64,000 nucleotides of DNA from positions 1 through 64,000 of the forward strand of contig CAMBFZ010000004.1 of the NCBI GenBank assembly GCA_945866125.1, given 5' to 3'. The notes below the pieces were generated by a model. That model had not been told where the DNA came from, did not search any database, and saw nothing but the letters and a program-made list of their open reading frames with translations. This document shows, piece after piece, positions 9,165-17,489 of the stretch (within the stretch, counting starts at the first letter, position 1; each line of letters opens with the position of its first letter). The translations under genes and the position numbers were made by a program. The DNA comes from Bordetella parapertussis. Its GTDB lineage: Bacteria > Pseudomonadota > Gammaproteobacteria > Burkholderiales > Burkholderiaceae_D.

Positions 9165-9929
9165 ATGAGTGCCTTTATTCCGATTAAACGGCTCACGCTG
9201 TGTCACATCAATACCTTAGTCAGTGCACAAGGCACCGAGAGTACCGTCATGACAGCCGCCGGCGTGATCGACGAAATTAGTTACGCCAACGCGGCAGCAG
9301 ACCAGCAATCGCACATTTTGATTCCCCTCTATGGGCCGGAGGGCATCCAAGGCGGCGTAGTGGGCTACAAGGATACGGCGATTGAATTTGCGATCTTGCT
9401 GGGTTCGATTGCAGCGGGCTTAATTACGGCGCCAATTACTACCGGCTGGGGCAAGCTTGCACTGGGAATCGGGGTCATTACCTCAGCAATCAACCCTGCA
9501 CTGGACACGACAGCGGGCGATATTGCAGCGGAGGTGTTTGATTTTATTGCAGAAAAATTTCATTTTAATCTTCAATGCAAGAGTAACGGCAAACTCGAGC
9601 ACGCAACCGATGCGCTGCTCTTGCTCTGCACCAGCAATTCGGGCTCCAGCACGCTGATTCTCGACCTCGATAACGAGGCCATCAAGGTTATCAACAAGAC
9701 GGCCGGCATCCACGTTGGACAGGGCAATACACTGTTTTCCTCTGCGCTACAACGCTGCGATGGTCAAGACGGCTTACTGATTTTCGACGATCTCGGTCGT
9801 GACGGAATCACAAGCGGCAATGCGCTTTTCCTGAGCGGTACGACGCTCACGAATACGACGGCAACGGATCCCAACCAATTACGATTGTGGGCTGAAGACG
9901 AAAACAAGCCGCTTGCAAAACCTACCTAA
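9165..9929 (+). CDS. Unrecognised 254-aa protein with central hydrophobic glycine-rich segment
   Basis: I do not recognise a family. There is no N-terminal signal peptide. Residues ~72-108 are hydrophobic and Gly/Ala-rich (AIEFAILLGSIAAGLITAP then GWGKLALGIGVITSAI), possibly a membrane hairpin. The following stretch is acidic and helical (DIAAEVFDFIAEKFHF). The C-terminal third is Asn/Thr/Asp-rich with probable beta-strands (GLLIFDDLGRDGITSGNALF). The gene stands alone between the lpxH terminator and convergent cysE, behind an AT-rich leader unlike its neighbours. It looks lineage-specific; an effector, toxin or surface protein is possible, but nothing seen decides this. The start at 9165 follows GGATTGAG. 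Confidence 0.7.
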   Translation: MSAFIPIKRLTLCHINTLVSAQGTESTVMTAAGVIDEISYANAAADQQSHILIPLYGPEGIQGGVVGYKDTAIEFAILLGSIAAGLITAPITTGWGKLALGIGVITSAINPALDTTAGDIAAEVFDFIAEKFHFNLQCKSNGKLEHATDALLLLCTSNSGSSTLILDLDNEAIKVINKTAGIHVGQGNTLFSSALQRCDGQDGLLIFDDLGRDGITSGNALFLSGTTLTNTTATDPNQLRLWAEDENKPLAKPT

Positions 9930-9965
9930 ACAATTGACGATGCATTGCGCACCTCAGTCAGGCGC

Positions 9966-10715
9966 TCACTCGACTAATTTGTTGAGCTTGCTGGCGTTAA
10001 ATTTATCTTGTTCGGGAACGCTGTCGCACGCAATACCGGCCGCTTTGAGCGCGGCGATAATCAGGGCAAGCTGATGCTCTTGTGCTGCTGCGTTATCGAT
10101 CAAACCGTGCAGCGCTTTGGACAGAGGGTCATCACCGTTCGACGTGATGCCATACGCCGCGAACAGGCGTGCAGCCGCATCTTCACTCACCTGCTGCGAT
10201 TCTTTTTCGATGATGCGCGCTGGGTTGCCCACCGCTGTCGCCCCCGCTGGCACGGCTTTAACCACGACGGCGTTGGAGCCAATCTTGGCGCCTTCACCAA
10301 CGGTGAACGATCCCAACACTTTGGCACCGGCACCAATAATGACCCCGCGCTCAAGCGTCGGATGACGCTTGGCTCCCTTGGAGAGCGAGGTACCCCCCAA
10401 AGTCACGCCCTGATAGATGGTGCAATCGTCACCGATCACAGCAGTCTCACCGACGACGACACCAAAACCATGATCGATAAAAACGCGCCGACCGACAGTA
10501 GCGCCGGGGTGAATTTCAATACCAGTGAGGATACGCGCCAGATGCGAGATAAAACGCCCTAGCCACTTGACATCCCAATTCCAGCAAGCTTTAGCCCAGC
10601 GGTGCATGACAATGGCATGCAGCCCGGGATAGCAGGTCAGGACTTCCCAGCTGTTGCGGGCGGCAGGGTCGCGCGCGATGATGCTGGCGATGTCTTCTTT
10701 GAGATGGCTGAACAT
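9966..10715 (-). CDS. cysE: Serine O-acetyltransferase
   Basis: Acetylates serine with acetyl-CoA, committing it to cysteine synthesis. N-terminal SATase helices are followed by a left-handed beta-helix of hexapeptide repeats (IEIHPGATVGRRVFIDHGFG, ETAVIGDDCTIYQGVTLGGT, GVIIGAGAKVLGSFTVGEGA). The 249-aa length matches the short Burkholderiales form. It converges with the unrecognised 9165 gene, with 36 bases between stops. Confidence 0.96.
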   Translation of the reverse strand: MFSHLKEDIASIIARDPAARNSWEVLTCYPGLHAIVMHRWAKACWNWDVKWLGRFISHLARILTGIEIHPGATVGRRVFIDHGFGVVVGETAVIGDDCTIYQGVTLGGTSLSKGAKRHPTLERGVIIGAGAKVLGSFTVGEGAKIGSNAVVVKAVPAGATAVGNPARIIEKESQQVSEDAAARLFAAYGITSNGDDPLSKALHGLIDNAAAQEHQLALIIAALKAAGIACDSVPEQDKFNASKLNKLVE

Positions 10716-10799
10716 GGGTTAAGAGGCGAAAAGATCAGGGTCGATGCACTTATTTTAATGGTGAATCTGCTTGGCAAAAACCGCCGGCGTCCGGCGATT

Positions 10800-11540
10800 T
10801 TACTTGACCAGCAAGCGCTGGCGTCTGGCTTCATACAGGCATACCCCCGACGCTACCGAGACATTAAGGCTCTCTACTGAACCCATCATCGGCAAATACA
10901 CTAAGCGATCGCAGTTTTCGCGGGTGAGACGTCGCAGCCCTTCCCCTTCAGAACCCATCACGATGGCGCTGCCAACTTTGAAATCGACGTCGTAGAGCGA
11001 ACTCTCGGCGTCTTCGGCTGTGCCGGTGAGCCAGATATCACGCTCCTGCAGTTCGCGCATGGTGCGAGCGAGATTGGTCACGGTGATATAGGGCACGGTG
11101 TCGGCAGCACCGCTGGCGACTTTGGCTGCCGTCGCGTTTAAACCCACGGCGCGGTCTTTGGGCGCGATCACGGCGTGCGCGCCGGCACCGTCGGCCACAC
11201 GCAGGCAAGCGCCGAGGTTATGCGGATCGGTGACGCCGTCGAGCAGCAAGAGCAATGGAGGTCCTTCGATCGCGTCGAGCAGTTCGTCAAGATTGCGCGC
11301 CAGAGAGAGCTCGCCGACGCTCGCGACCACGCCCTGATGGCGGCGGGTGCCGACCATCGCGTCGAGTCGCTTGTCGTCGGCCTGGATGATGCGCACATTG
11401 GCAGCCTTGGCCGCGCGTAGCAGTTCTCCCATGCGACGATCATGACGACCGGCGTCAACATAGATTTCTTCGACCGACGAGGCTTCGTGACGAATGCGGG
11501 CAGTAACGGCATGAAAGCCGAAAATCAATTTGGATTTCAT
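10800..11540 (-). CDS. rlmB: 23S rRNA (guanosine-2'-O-)-methyltransferase
   Basis: SpoU-class SAM methyltransferase; the family methylates G2251 of 23S rRNA. An N-terminal substrate-binding domain precedes the knotted catalytic domain, with DGVTDPHNLGACLRVADGAG, IVMGSEGEGLRRL and SLNVSVASGVCLYEARR. The 246-aa length is standard. The ATG follows the rnr stop by 3 bases, and rnr-rlmB pairing is conserved in proteobacteria. Confidence 0.95.
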   Translation of the reverse strand: MKSKLIFGFHAVTARIRHEASSVEEIYVDAGRHDRRMGELLRAAKAANVRIIQADDKRLDAMVGTRRHQGVVASVGELSLARNLDELLDAIEGPPLLLLLDGVTDPHNLGACLRVADGAGAHAVIAPKDRAVGLNATAAKVASGAADTVPYITVTNLARTMRELQERDIWLTGTAEDAESSLYDVDFKVGSAIVMGSEGEGLRRLTRENCDRLVYLPMMGSVESLNVSVASGVCLYEARRQRLLVK

Positions 11541-11543
11541 GAT

Positions 11544-13931
11544 CTAACGTTTCTTTTTGCCGTTTTTGGCTGCCGTTTTGCTGACCGTTTTGGTCGCTTT
11601 GGCTTTACTTTTGACTGTTTTACCGGGACCTTGGGTGTCACGCTTTTCGTGCTTGTCACGCTTGCCCGTCGCTTGCCTGGCTTCGTTTTTAAGTTGCGTG
11701 CGAATGCCCGGCTCGGTAACAAGGCGCAGGTCAATACGTCGCGCATCAAGATCAACGCGACTGACTTGTACCGTGACCCGGTCTGTCAGCTGATAACGCA
11801 TGCCAGTTCGCTCGCCGCGCAATTCATGACGCGCATCATCGAACTGGAAATAATCTGCACCCAGATCGGTGACATGTACCATGCCTTCAATGAACAAGGC
11901 ATCGAGCTGTACGAAGATACCGAATGAGGCTACACCGGAGATGGTGCCGGTAAATTCTTCGCCAAGCTTGTCGCGCACAAAGTAGCATTTGAGCCAGGCT
12001 TCGACATCGCGTGAGGCTTCATCGGCCCGGCGCTCGTTGGCAGAGCAATGAATGCCAAGGGCTTCCCAAATAACCAGATCGCCTTCAGCTTTTTGTTTGC
12101 CGGCCGCCCGGTCTTTGGCCTGCATTTTGCGTGCAGCAGGCGAAAGATTGGTGTTGAGATCGCTGGTTGCGATTCCTTTGGGGTGATAATTTTTACCTTG
12201 CAGGATGGCCTTGATGACCCGATGGGTGAGCAAATCAGGGTAGCGCCGAATCGGACTGGTGAAGTGTGCATAGGCACCATAAGACAGGCCAAAGTGTCCG
12301 ATGTTGTCGGGACTGTAGACGGCCTGCTGCATGGAGCGCAGCATCATGGTTTGCAACAGGATGGCATCCGGCCGCAGTTTGATCTTGGGCATCAGCTCGG
12401 CGTAGTCGGACGCCGTGGGTTGGCTGCCACCGCCAAGATGCAAACCTACCTGTTTGAGGAAGGTACGGAGCTGATTTAGTTTTTCTTCCGTCGGCCCCGC
12501 GTGAATACGAAATACGCCGTGGTGCTTGTGGCGTTCCATTAAATCTGCCGCGCAGACGTTCGCGGTAAGCATGCACTCTTCGATCAGACGATGCGCATCA
12601 TTGCGCGTCCTCGGCAAAATCTGTTCGATCTTGCCTGCGGGGTTGCAGACGATGTAGGTTTCAGTCGTTTCAAAATCGATCGCGCCGCGTTTGTGCCGGG
12701 CCTGCAGCAGTACCTGAAACAAGTCGTACAGGTTTTGCAGATGCGGCACGAGTGCACCACGCTTGGCCGCTTCCGGGCCCCGGGTGTTACCCAGAATGGC
12801 GGCCACTTCGGTATAAGTAAAACGCGCAGCTGAGTGGATCACGGCCGGATAGAACTGATACGCGTGGACTTCGCCTTTGGCGTTGATGACTGCGTCACAG
12901 ACTAGTGTGAGGCGATCGACGTGCGGATTGAGCGAGCACAGCCCGTTGGAGAGCTTCTCGGGCAACATCGGAATCACGCGACGCGGGAAGTAAACTGAGG
13001 TACTGCGCTCAAGCGCATCGACATCCAGGGCGTCGTTGGGTTTGACGTAATGACTGACGTCGGCAATGGCGACGATCAGACGGTAGCCCTGCGTGCGGCC
13101 GATCTTGACTGGCTCGCAATAAACGGCGTCATCAAAGTCGCGCGCATCTTCACCATCAATCGTCACTAAGGGCACGTCGCGCAGGTCGACCCGGTTTTCG
13201 AGGTCGGCAGGTTTGACTTCCGAGGGCAATTTGGCAGCGAGTTTTTTTGCCACCTCGGAGAACTCGTGCGGCACGCCATATTTACGCACGGCGATTTCGA
13301 TTTCCATGCCGGGGTCGTCTATGTCGCCAAGTACTTCAGCTATTTTACCCACGGGCTGCGCATAGCGCGATGGCTGCTCTGTCAGTTCGACACTGACCAC
13401 CTGACCGGCTTTAGCTTTACCGGGCGAGCCGGCGAGCACGATGTCCTGGCTAATGCGTTTGTCTTCGGGTGCCACGAGCCAAACACCGTTCTCTTGCACT
13501 AGACGGCCAATGACGTGGGTATTGGCGCGCGAGACGACTTCAACGATGGTGCCCTCAGGACGACCACGGCGGTCCGTTCCGGTCACACGTGCCTGCACGC
13601 GATCGCCATGCAGGACTTTCTGCATTTCTTTTTCGGGCAGAAAAATATCATCGCCTTCATCAGGAATCAGAAAGCCGTAGCCATCACGATGACTTGATAC
13701 ACGCCCTTCGATAAAGCTGGCGGTGTTGGCGAGCTGAATATGTCCTTTGCGATCGGGCTTGATCTGGCCATCACGCTCCATGGCGTTGATGCGGCGAGTC
13801 AGGCCGTCAAGCTCGGCTTCTTTGACGTCAAGCGCATGGGCGATGGATGTAAGGGTCTGCGCTTCGCTGGCGGTACGCAGGATGCCGAGAATTTCCTCGC
13901 GGCTGGGAATACTGTAGGGATACTGGCTCAA
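11544..13931 (-). CDS. rnr: Ribonuclease R
   Basis: Processive 3'-5' exoribonuclease that degrades structured RNA. Domain order over 795 aa: winged-helix N-terminus (~1-70), cold-shock/OB domains (GFLIPDEGDDIFLPEKEM), RNB catalytic domain with its aspartate cluster (TIDGEDARDFDDAVYCEP), S1 domain (~640-725), and a very basic Lys-rich C-terminal tail. The tail is typical of RNase R and aids RNA binding. It is divergent from tRNA-Leu; a hairpin lies in the shared 160-base gap. Confidence 0.97.
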   Translation of the reverse strand: MSQYPYSIPSREEILGILRTASEAQTLTSIAHALDVKEAELDGLTRRINAMERDGQIKPDRKGHIQLANTASFIEGRVSSHRDGYGFLIPDEGDDIFLPEKEMQKVLHGDRVQARVTGTDRRGRPEGTIVEVVSRANTHVIGRLVQENGVWLVAPEDKRISQDIVLAGSPGKAKAGQVVSVELTEQPSRYAQPVGKIAEVLGDIDDPGMEIEIAVRKYGVPHEFSEVAKKLAAKLPSEVKPADLENRVDLRDVPLVTIDGEDARDFDDAVYCEPVKIGRTQGYRLIVAIADVSHYVKPNDALDVDALERSTSVYFPRRVIPMLPEKLSNGLCSLNPHVDRLTLVCDAVINAKGEVHAYQFYPAVIHSAARFTYTEVAAILGNTRGPEAAKRGALVPHLQNLYDLFQVLLQARHKRGAIDFETTETYIVCNPAGKIEQILPRTRNDAHRLIEECMLTANVCAADLMERHKHHGVFRIHAGPTEEKLNQLRTFLKQVGLHLGGGSQPTASDYAELMPKIKLRPDAILLQTMMLRSMQQAVYSPDNIGHFGLSYGAYAHFTSPIRRYPDLLTHRVIKAILQGKNYHPKGIATSDLNTNLSPAARKMQAKDRAAGKQKAEGDLVIWEALGIHCSANERRADEASRDVEAWLKCYFVRDKLGEEFTGTISGVASFGIFVQLDALFIEGMVHVTDLGADYFQFDDARHELRGERTGMRYQLTDRVTVQVSRVDLDARRIDLRLVTEPGIRTQLKNEARQATGKRDKHEKRDTQGPGKTVKSKAKATKTVSKTAAKNGKKKR

Positions 13932-13982
13932 AAGGTTGGGATATTAAGGTTAATTGAAACCTTGCTAGTGTAACGGACGCAC

Positions 13983-14011
13983 GCCAGCTTTGCTTGAAAA
14001 GCTGGCTTTTT
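13983..14011 (+). terminator. Terminator-like hairpin between rnr and tRNA-Leu
   Basis: GCCAGCTTT (13983-13991) and AAAGCTGGC (13998-14006) form a perfect 9-bp stem with a 6-base loop, followed by TTTTT on the plus strand. No plus-strand gene precedes it within 4 kb. It would end a transcript antisense to the rnr 5' region, or act as a hairpin in the rnr leader. Confidence 0.6.
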
Positions 14012-14048
14012 GCGGAATTGCATTCGTTCGCGCGCTGGCAATGTCTGG

Positions 14049-14076
14049 TTGACTTGCGGGGTAGTTCGGCTATAAT
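14049..14076 (+). promoter_or_regulatory. Sigma-70 promoter of tRNA-Leu
   Basis: TTGACT (14049-14054), a 16-base spacer and a perfect TATAAT (14071-14076), 14 bases before the mature tRNA 5' end. Confidence 0.85.
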
Positions 14077-14090
14077 CTCGCCTTCTTTAA

Positions 14091-14175
14091 GCCCACGTGG
14101 CGGAATTGGTAGACGCGCATGGTTCAGGTCCATGTGCCGCAAGGTGTGGGGGTTCGAGTCCCTCCGTGGGCACCA
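14091..14175 (+). tRNA. tRNA-Leu(CAG)
   Basis: An 85-base type II tRNA. Acceptor GCCCACG pairs with CGTGGGC, followed by A and encoded CCA (14173-14175). Anticodon stem CATGG/CCATG holds loop TTCAGGT, with anticodon CAG, reading CUG. T-arm has GGTTCGAGTCC, and a variable arm is present. Confidence 0.98.
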
Positions 14176-14185
14176 AACTTAAAGA

Positions 14186-14217
14186 AAAAGGGTTCGCGTA
14201 AGCGAGCCCTTTTTTTA
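14186..14217 (+). terminator. Terminator of tRNA-Leu
   Basis: GGGTTCGC pairs with GCGAGCCC (one G-U pair) around the loop GTAA, flanked by A-run and T-run, starting 11 bases past the tRNA 3' end. Confidence 0.88.
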
Positions 14218-14277
14218 TCCAAATTTTTTAGCCCACGAGCAAAGCGCCTGCGCGCCTGACAAGCCAAATCATCCTCC

Positions 14278-14799
14278 TCAGCGCCGCCCAAACAGCTCCG
14301 ATGGGCTCAGATCGTCATACCTTTCGAACGGCTGATGAATCCACGGACTCTGCGCCAGATGCTCGACATAATAATCAGGCTGAACGACTGAGCAAGCTTT
14401 GACCCACATGACGGCAGAGCGAACTTGCTTAACCAACGGAAAATGCATGGGAAGATAAGCCTGCACTGTTTGCAGCGTCACACCTGAATCGACAAGATCA
14501 TCAACCAACAGGATATTGCCCGCCAAAGGACCTGCGGTCGACGCGATGTGCGCAGAGATATCGAGCTCGCCACGCACCGTTCCACCGGCTTCCCGATAGG
14601 AGCTGGTCGACAAAACGGCGAGCGGGACGTTGAAAAGCCGCGAGAAAACATCGCCCGGGCGCAAGCCGCCACGAGCCAGACACAGGACCTGGTCAAATGC
14701 CCAACCAGACTGGTGCACCTTGTACGCCAAATCTTCAATGGCGCGATGATAATCGTCCCACGAAACCCACAGATGACCAGGAGTCGCTGCGGTGGGCAT
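14278..14799 (-). CDS. Phosphoribosyltransferase (hypoxanthine/xanthine-type purine salvage)
   Basis: A 173-aa type I PRTase. The PRPP-binding motif is ILLVDDLVDSGVTLQ, and CLARGGLRPGDVFSRLF near residues 41-57 resembles the substrate loop of Xpt/Gpt-type enzymes. It probably forms a purine nucleotide from a free base and PRPP. It follows purA with a 5-base gap, and this pairing is common in Burkholderiales, supporting a purine role. Exact base specificity cannot be read from sequence. Confidence 0.85.
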   Translation of the reverse strand: MPTAATPGHLWVSWDDYHRAIEDLAYKVHQSGWAFDQVLCLARGGLRPGDVFSRLFNVPLAVLSTSSYREAGGTVRGELDISAHIASTAGPLAGNILLVDDLVDSGVTLQTVQAYLPMHFPLVKQVRSAVMWVKACSVVQPDYYVEHLAQSPWIHQPFERYDDLSPSELFGRR

Positions 14800-14804
14800 G
14801 ACGA

Positions 14805-16103
14805 TCAGGCGAAGGGATGGCGCAAGACGATCGTCTCTTCACGGTCAGGACCCGTCGAGACCATATCGACCGGTACGCCGACCAACTCCTCAATACGACG
14901 CACATAAGCCTGCGCAGCAGCAGGCAAGGCAGCCATGCTCTGGACCCCCACAGTGACGTCTTTCCAGCCCGGCATTTCTTCGTAGATAGGCTCGCATGCG
15001 GCTGCCTCTTCAGCGCCCACAGGGAAAATATCAACGATTTTTCCATTGAGCTTATAACCGGTGCAGAGCTTCAATGTTTCGAGACCATCGAGCACATCAA
15101 GCTTGGTCAGACACATACCGGAGACGCCATTGATCTGTACCGAGCGTTTGAGCAGTGCCGCATCAAACCAACCACAACGACGAGCACGACCAGTGACGGT
15201 GCCAAATTCATGACCAACCGCGGAGAGGTGTTTGCCTACGCCCTGATCGGTTGGCAACTCGGAGGGGAACGGACCCGATCCGACACGAGTGGTGTAGGCC
15301 TTGGTGATGCCTAAAACGTAGTGCAGCATGTTGGGACCCACACCCGATCCAGCTGCCGCGTTACCCGCTACGCAATTGCTGGAGGTGACGAAAGGATAGG
15401 TGCCGTGATCGACATCAAGCAGGCTACCCTGCGCACCTTCGAACAGCAGATTCGCGCCGGCCTTGTGCGCGGCATACAATGCGCTCGACACATCGGCGAC
15501 CATGGGCCGAACACGCGATACGGTAGAAAGCGCGTCGTCCAGTGTTTTTTGATAATCGACAGCTTGGGCCTTGAGGTAGTTGACCAGCACAAAGTTGTGA
15601 TAATCGAGGTTCTCGCGCAATTTTTCTGCCAGACGGCTTTCATTGCACAAGTCCGCCACCCGGATGGCACGCCGCGCAACTTTGTCTTCGTAAGCCGGAC
15701 CGATACCTTTGCCCGTGGTGCCAATTTTTGCATCGCCCCGTGCAGCCTCACGCGCCGCATCAAGTGCGGTGTGGTAAGGCAAAATTACCGGGCATGCTTC
15801 GGAGACTTTAAGGCGAGCAGCGACTTCGACGCCGGAGGCTTCGAGTTTGTCGATTTCACGCAGCAAGTCAGGGACAGAAAGAACAACACCATTACCAATG
15901 TAGCAGGCCACACCGGCACGCATGATGCCCGAAGGGATCAGCTGCAATGCGGTCTTTTGACCACCGATAACGAGCGTATGGCCGGCATTATGGCCGCCCT
16001 GAAAACGCACGACGCCTTGCGCGTGGTCTGTCAGCCAGTCGACGACTTTGCCCTTACCTTCATCACCCCATTGCGTACCGATAACAACAACATTTCTAGC
16101 CAT
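14805..16103 (-). CDS. purA: Adenylosuccinate synthetase
   Basis: Condenses IMP and aspartate with GTP to adenylosuccinate in AMP synthesis. P-loop GTQWGDEGKGKVVDWLTDH at residues 9-27 and catalytic His in GGHNAGHTL; IMP loop GTTGKGIGPAYEDK and C-terminal guanine-binding TKLDVLDGL are present. The 432-aa length is standard. It lies downstream of hisZ with a 15-base gap. Confidence 0.97.
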   Translation of the reverse strand: MARNVVVIGTQWGDEGKGKVVDWLTDHAQGVVRFQGGHNAGHTLVIGGQKTALQLIPSGIMRAGVACYIGNGVVLSVPDLLREIDKLEASGVEVAARLKVSEACPVILPYHTALDAAREAARGDAKIGTTGKGIGPAYEDKVARRAIRVADLCNESRLAEKLRENLDYHNFVLVNYLKAQAVDYQKTLDDALSTVSRVRPMVADVSSALYAAHKAGANLLFEGAQGSLLDVDHGTYPFVTSSNCVAGNAAAGSGVGPNMLHYVLGITKAYTTRVGSGPFPSELPTDQGVGKHLSAVGHEFGTVTGRARRCGWFDAALLKRSVQINGVSGMCLTKLDVLDGLETLKLCTGYKLNGKIVDIFPVGAEEAAACEPIYEEMPGWKDVTVGVQSMAALPAAAQAYVRRIEELVGVPVDMVSTGPDREETIVLRHPFA

Positions 16104-16118
16104 GATTTTTGCGTGCCT

Positions 16119-17273
16119 TCATGAACGAAGTTTTTTAATAATGAATTTCCCCTGCTCGGCTACGATGACGCGGTCGCAGTTGAATTCCTGCTGCTCGCTT
16201 TCGTGTCCCGGTAGGGTCTGAATGACAATTTCGCCACCCTCGCGCAACGCGGCAATGGTGGCGATCAATTCGGGCTCACGCCCCCAAGGCGCCCGAATTG
16301 CCGGTGTAGGCAGGGCGTCCGGCAGTAAACGGGAGAGTTCGCGCAAGTCCATGGAAAAGCCCGTCGCCGGTCTCGCTCGACCAAAGGCTTCGCCTACATG
16401 GTCATAGCGCCCACCACGCGCCACAGCATTGGGCAAGCCCGGCACGTAAAGCGCAAACATCGCGCCACTCTCGTATTGGTAGCCGGACAAGTCGGCCAGA
16501 TCGATCGTGACGCTGGCCACACCGGCAAGTTCAATGAGCAAGGCGAGTTCGTCGAGGGCGTTGACAATGGCGGGCTCGGCAGGCAGCACTGTGCGCGCGC
16601 GCGCGATCACGCTGATGTCACCGTACAGCGTGGGCAAAGCCAGCAAGGCCTTGCGTACCGGCTCAGCAAAGCCGGCTGCCAGCAAAGTCAAGCCGGGTAC
16701 ATCTTTGGCACGCAGCAGGCTGACGATGTCGCCTTCATGGCTACGCGCCAGCGCATCATTTGCCAAAACGGCACGTAAAATACCCGCATGACAAAGATCT
16801 AGGCGCGCCGCGGTAAAACCAGCCAATCGAAGCGCCGCGAGCGCCAGCGCTTGAATTTCTGCGTCGGCTTCAAGCCCGGCATGACCATAAATCTCCGCAC
16901 CGATTTGCAAGGGCTCACGGGTTGCATGCAGGCCTGATGGGCGGGTATGCAGCACACTACCGGCGTAACACAGCCGAGTTACGGACGCACGATTGAGCAA
17001 GTGCGCATCAATGCGCGCGACCTGGGTTGTCATGTCGGCGCGCAAACCCATGGTGCGCCCGGAAAGCTGGTCAACCAGCTTAAACATGCGCAGATCCATA
17101 TCATGGTCAGTCACAGGCATGAGCGAGTCGACGTACTCTAGCATCGGCGGCATCACCAGCTCGTAGCCGTAGAGACGGAAGTTGTCGAGCAGCGAACGGC
17201 GCAGCTCTTCTATTTTGCGCGCTTCGGACGGCAAGACGTCGGCAATATTTTCAGGTAAAAGCCAGTTGGGCAT
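16119..17273 (-). CDS. hisZ: ATP phosphoribosyltransferase regulatory subunit
   Basis: HisRS-like paralogue without charging activity; with short-form HisG it forms the first enzyme of histidine synthesis and carries feedback control. The 384-aa protein opens with MPNWLLPENIADVLPSEARK and has class II motifs such as RADMTTQVARID and GGRYDHVGEAFGR. It lacks the HisRS anticodon-binding domain. The hisZ-purA order matches other Betaproteobacteria. Confidence 0.93.
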   Translation of the reverse strand: MPNWLLPENIADVLPSEARKIEELRRSLLDNFRLYGYELVMPPMLEYVDSLMPVTDHDMDLRMFKLVDQLSGRTMGLRADMTTQVARIDAHLLNRASVTRLCYAGSVLHTRPSGLHATREPLQIGAEIYGHAGLEADAEIQALALAALRLAGFTAARLDLCHAGILRAVLANDALARSHEGDIVSLLRAKDVPGLTLLAAGFAEPVRKALLALPTLYGDISVIARARTVLPAEPAIVNALDELALLIELAGVASVTIDLADLSGYQYESGAMFALYVPGLPNAVARGGRYDHVGEAFGRARPATGFSMDLRELSRLLPDALPTPAIRAPWGREPELIATIAALREGGEIVIQTLPGHESEQQEFNCDRVIVAEQGKFIIKKLRS

Positions 17274-17450
17274 CGCAGGGTGGTCAGGTCAGCAGAAAAA
17301 AATCGAGGAAAAACCGGAAGGATACCGCACAGTAACGAAGCCGGGCCGAAAAACCGGCGCCGGCGTCACTAAATCAGACGGTTTTCACGGAAGTTTAGGG
17401 CTAAGGTATAGGGGACGCCACTGGAACGGAGCACTCGAATCCAACGCAAA

Positions 17451-17485
17451 GTCAGGCGCGATCAGCAGCCACGCCGACGCCTGAC
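17451..17485 (-). terminator. Possible weak terminator after hflC
   Basis: GTCAGGCG (17451-17458) and CGCCTGAC (17478-17485) form a perfect 8-bp stem with a 19-base loop, starting 5 bases past the hflC stop. On the minus strand only TTTGCG follows, so termination efficiency is doubtful. The rest of the 216-base hflC-hisZ gap holds no gene I can support. Confidence 0.35.
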
Positions 17486-17489
17486 CCGC

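Noticed and set aside
10008..10562. 184-aa open frame opposite cysE
   Set aside because: It lies wholly antisense to a well-supported gene and shows no recognisable domain.
15321..16124. 267-aa open frame opposite purA
   Set aside because: Antisense to conserved purA; composition is that of a shadow frame, with no domain.
16594..16612. Alternating GCGCGC run
   Set aside because: It is inside hisZ and encodes Ala/Arg codons; not a separate feature.
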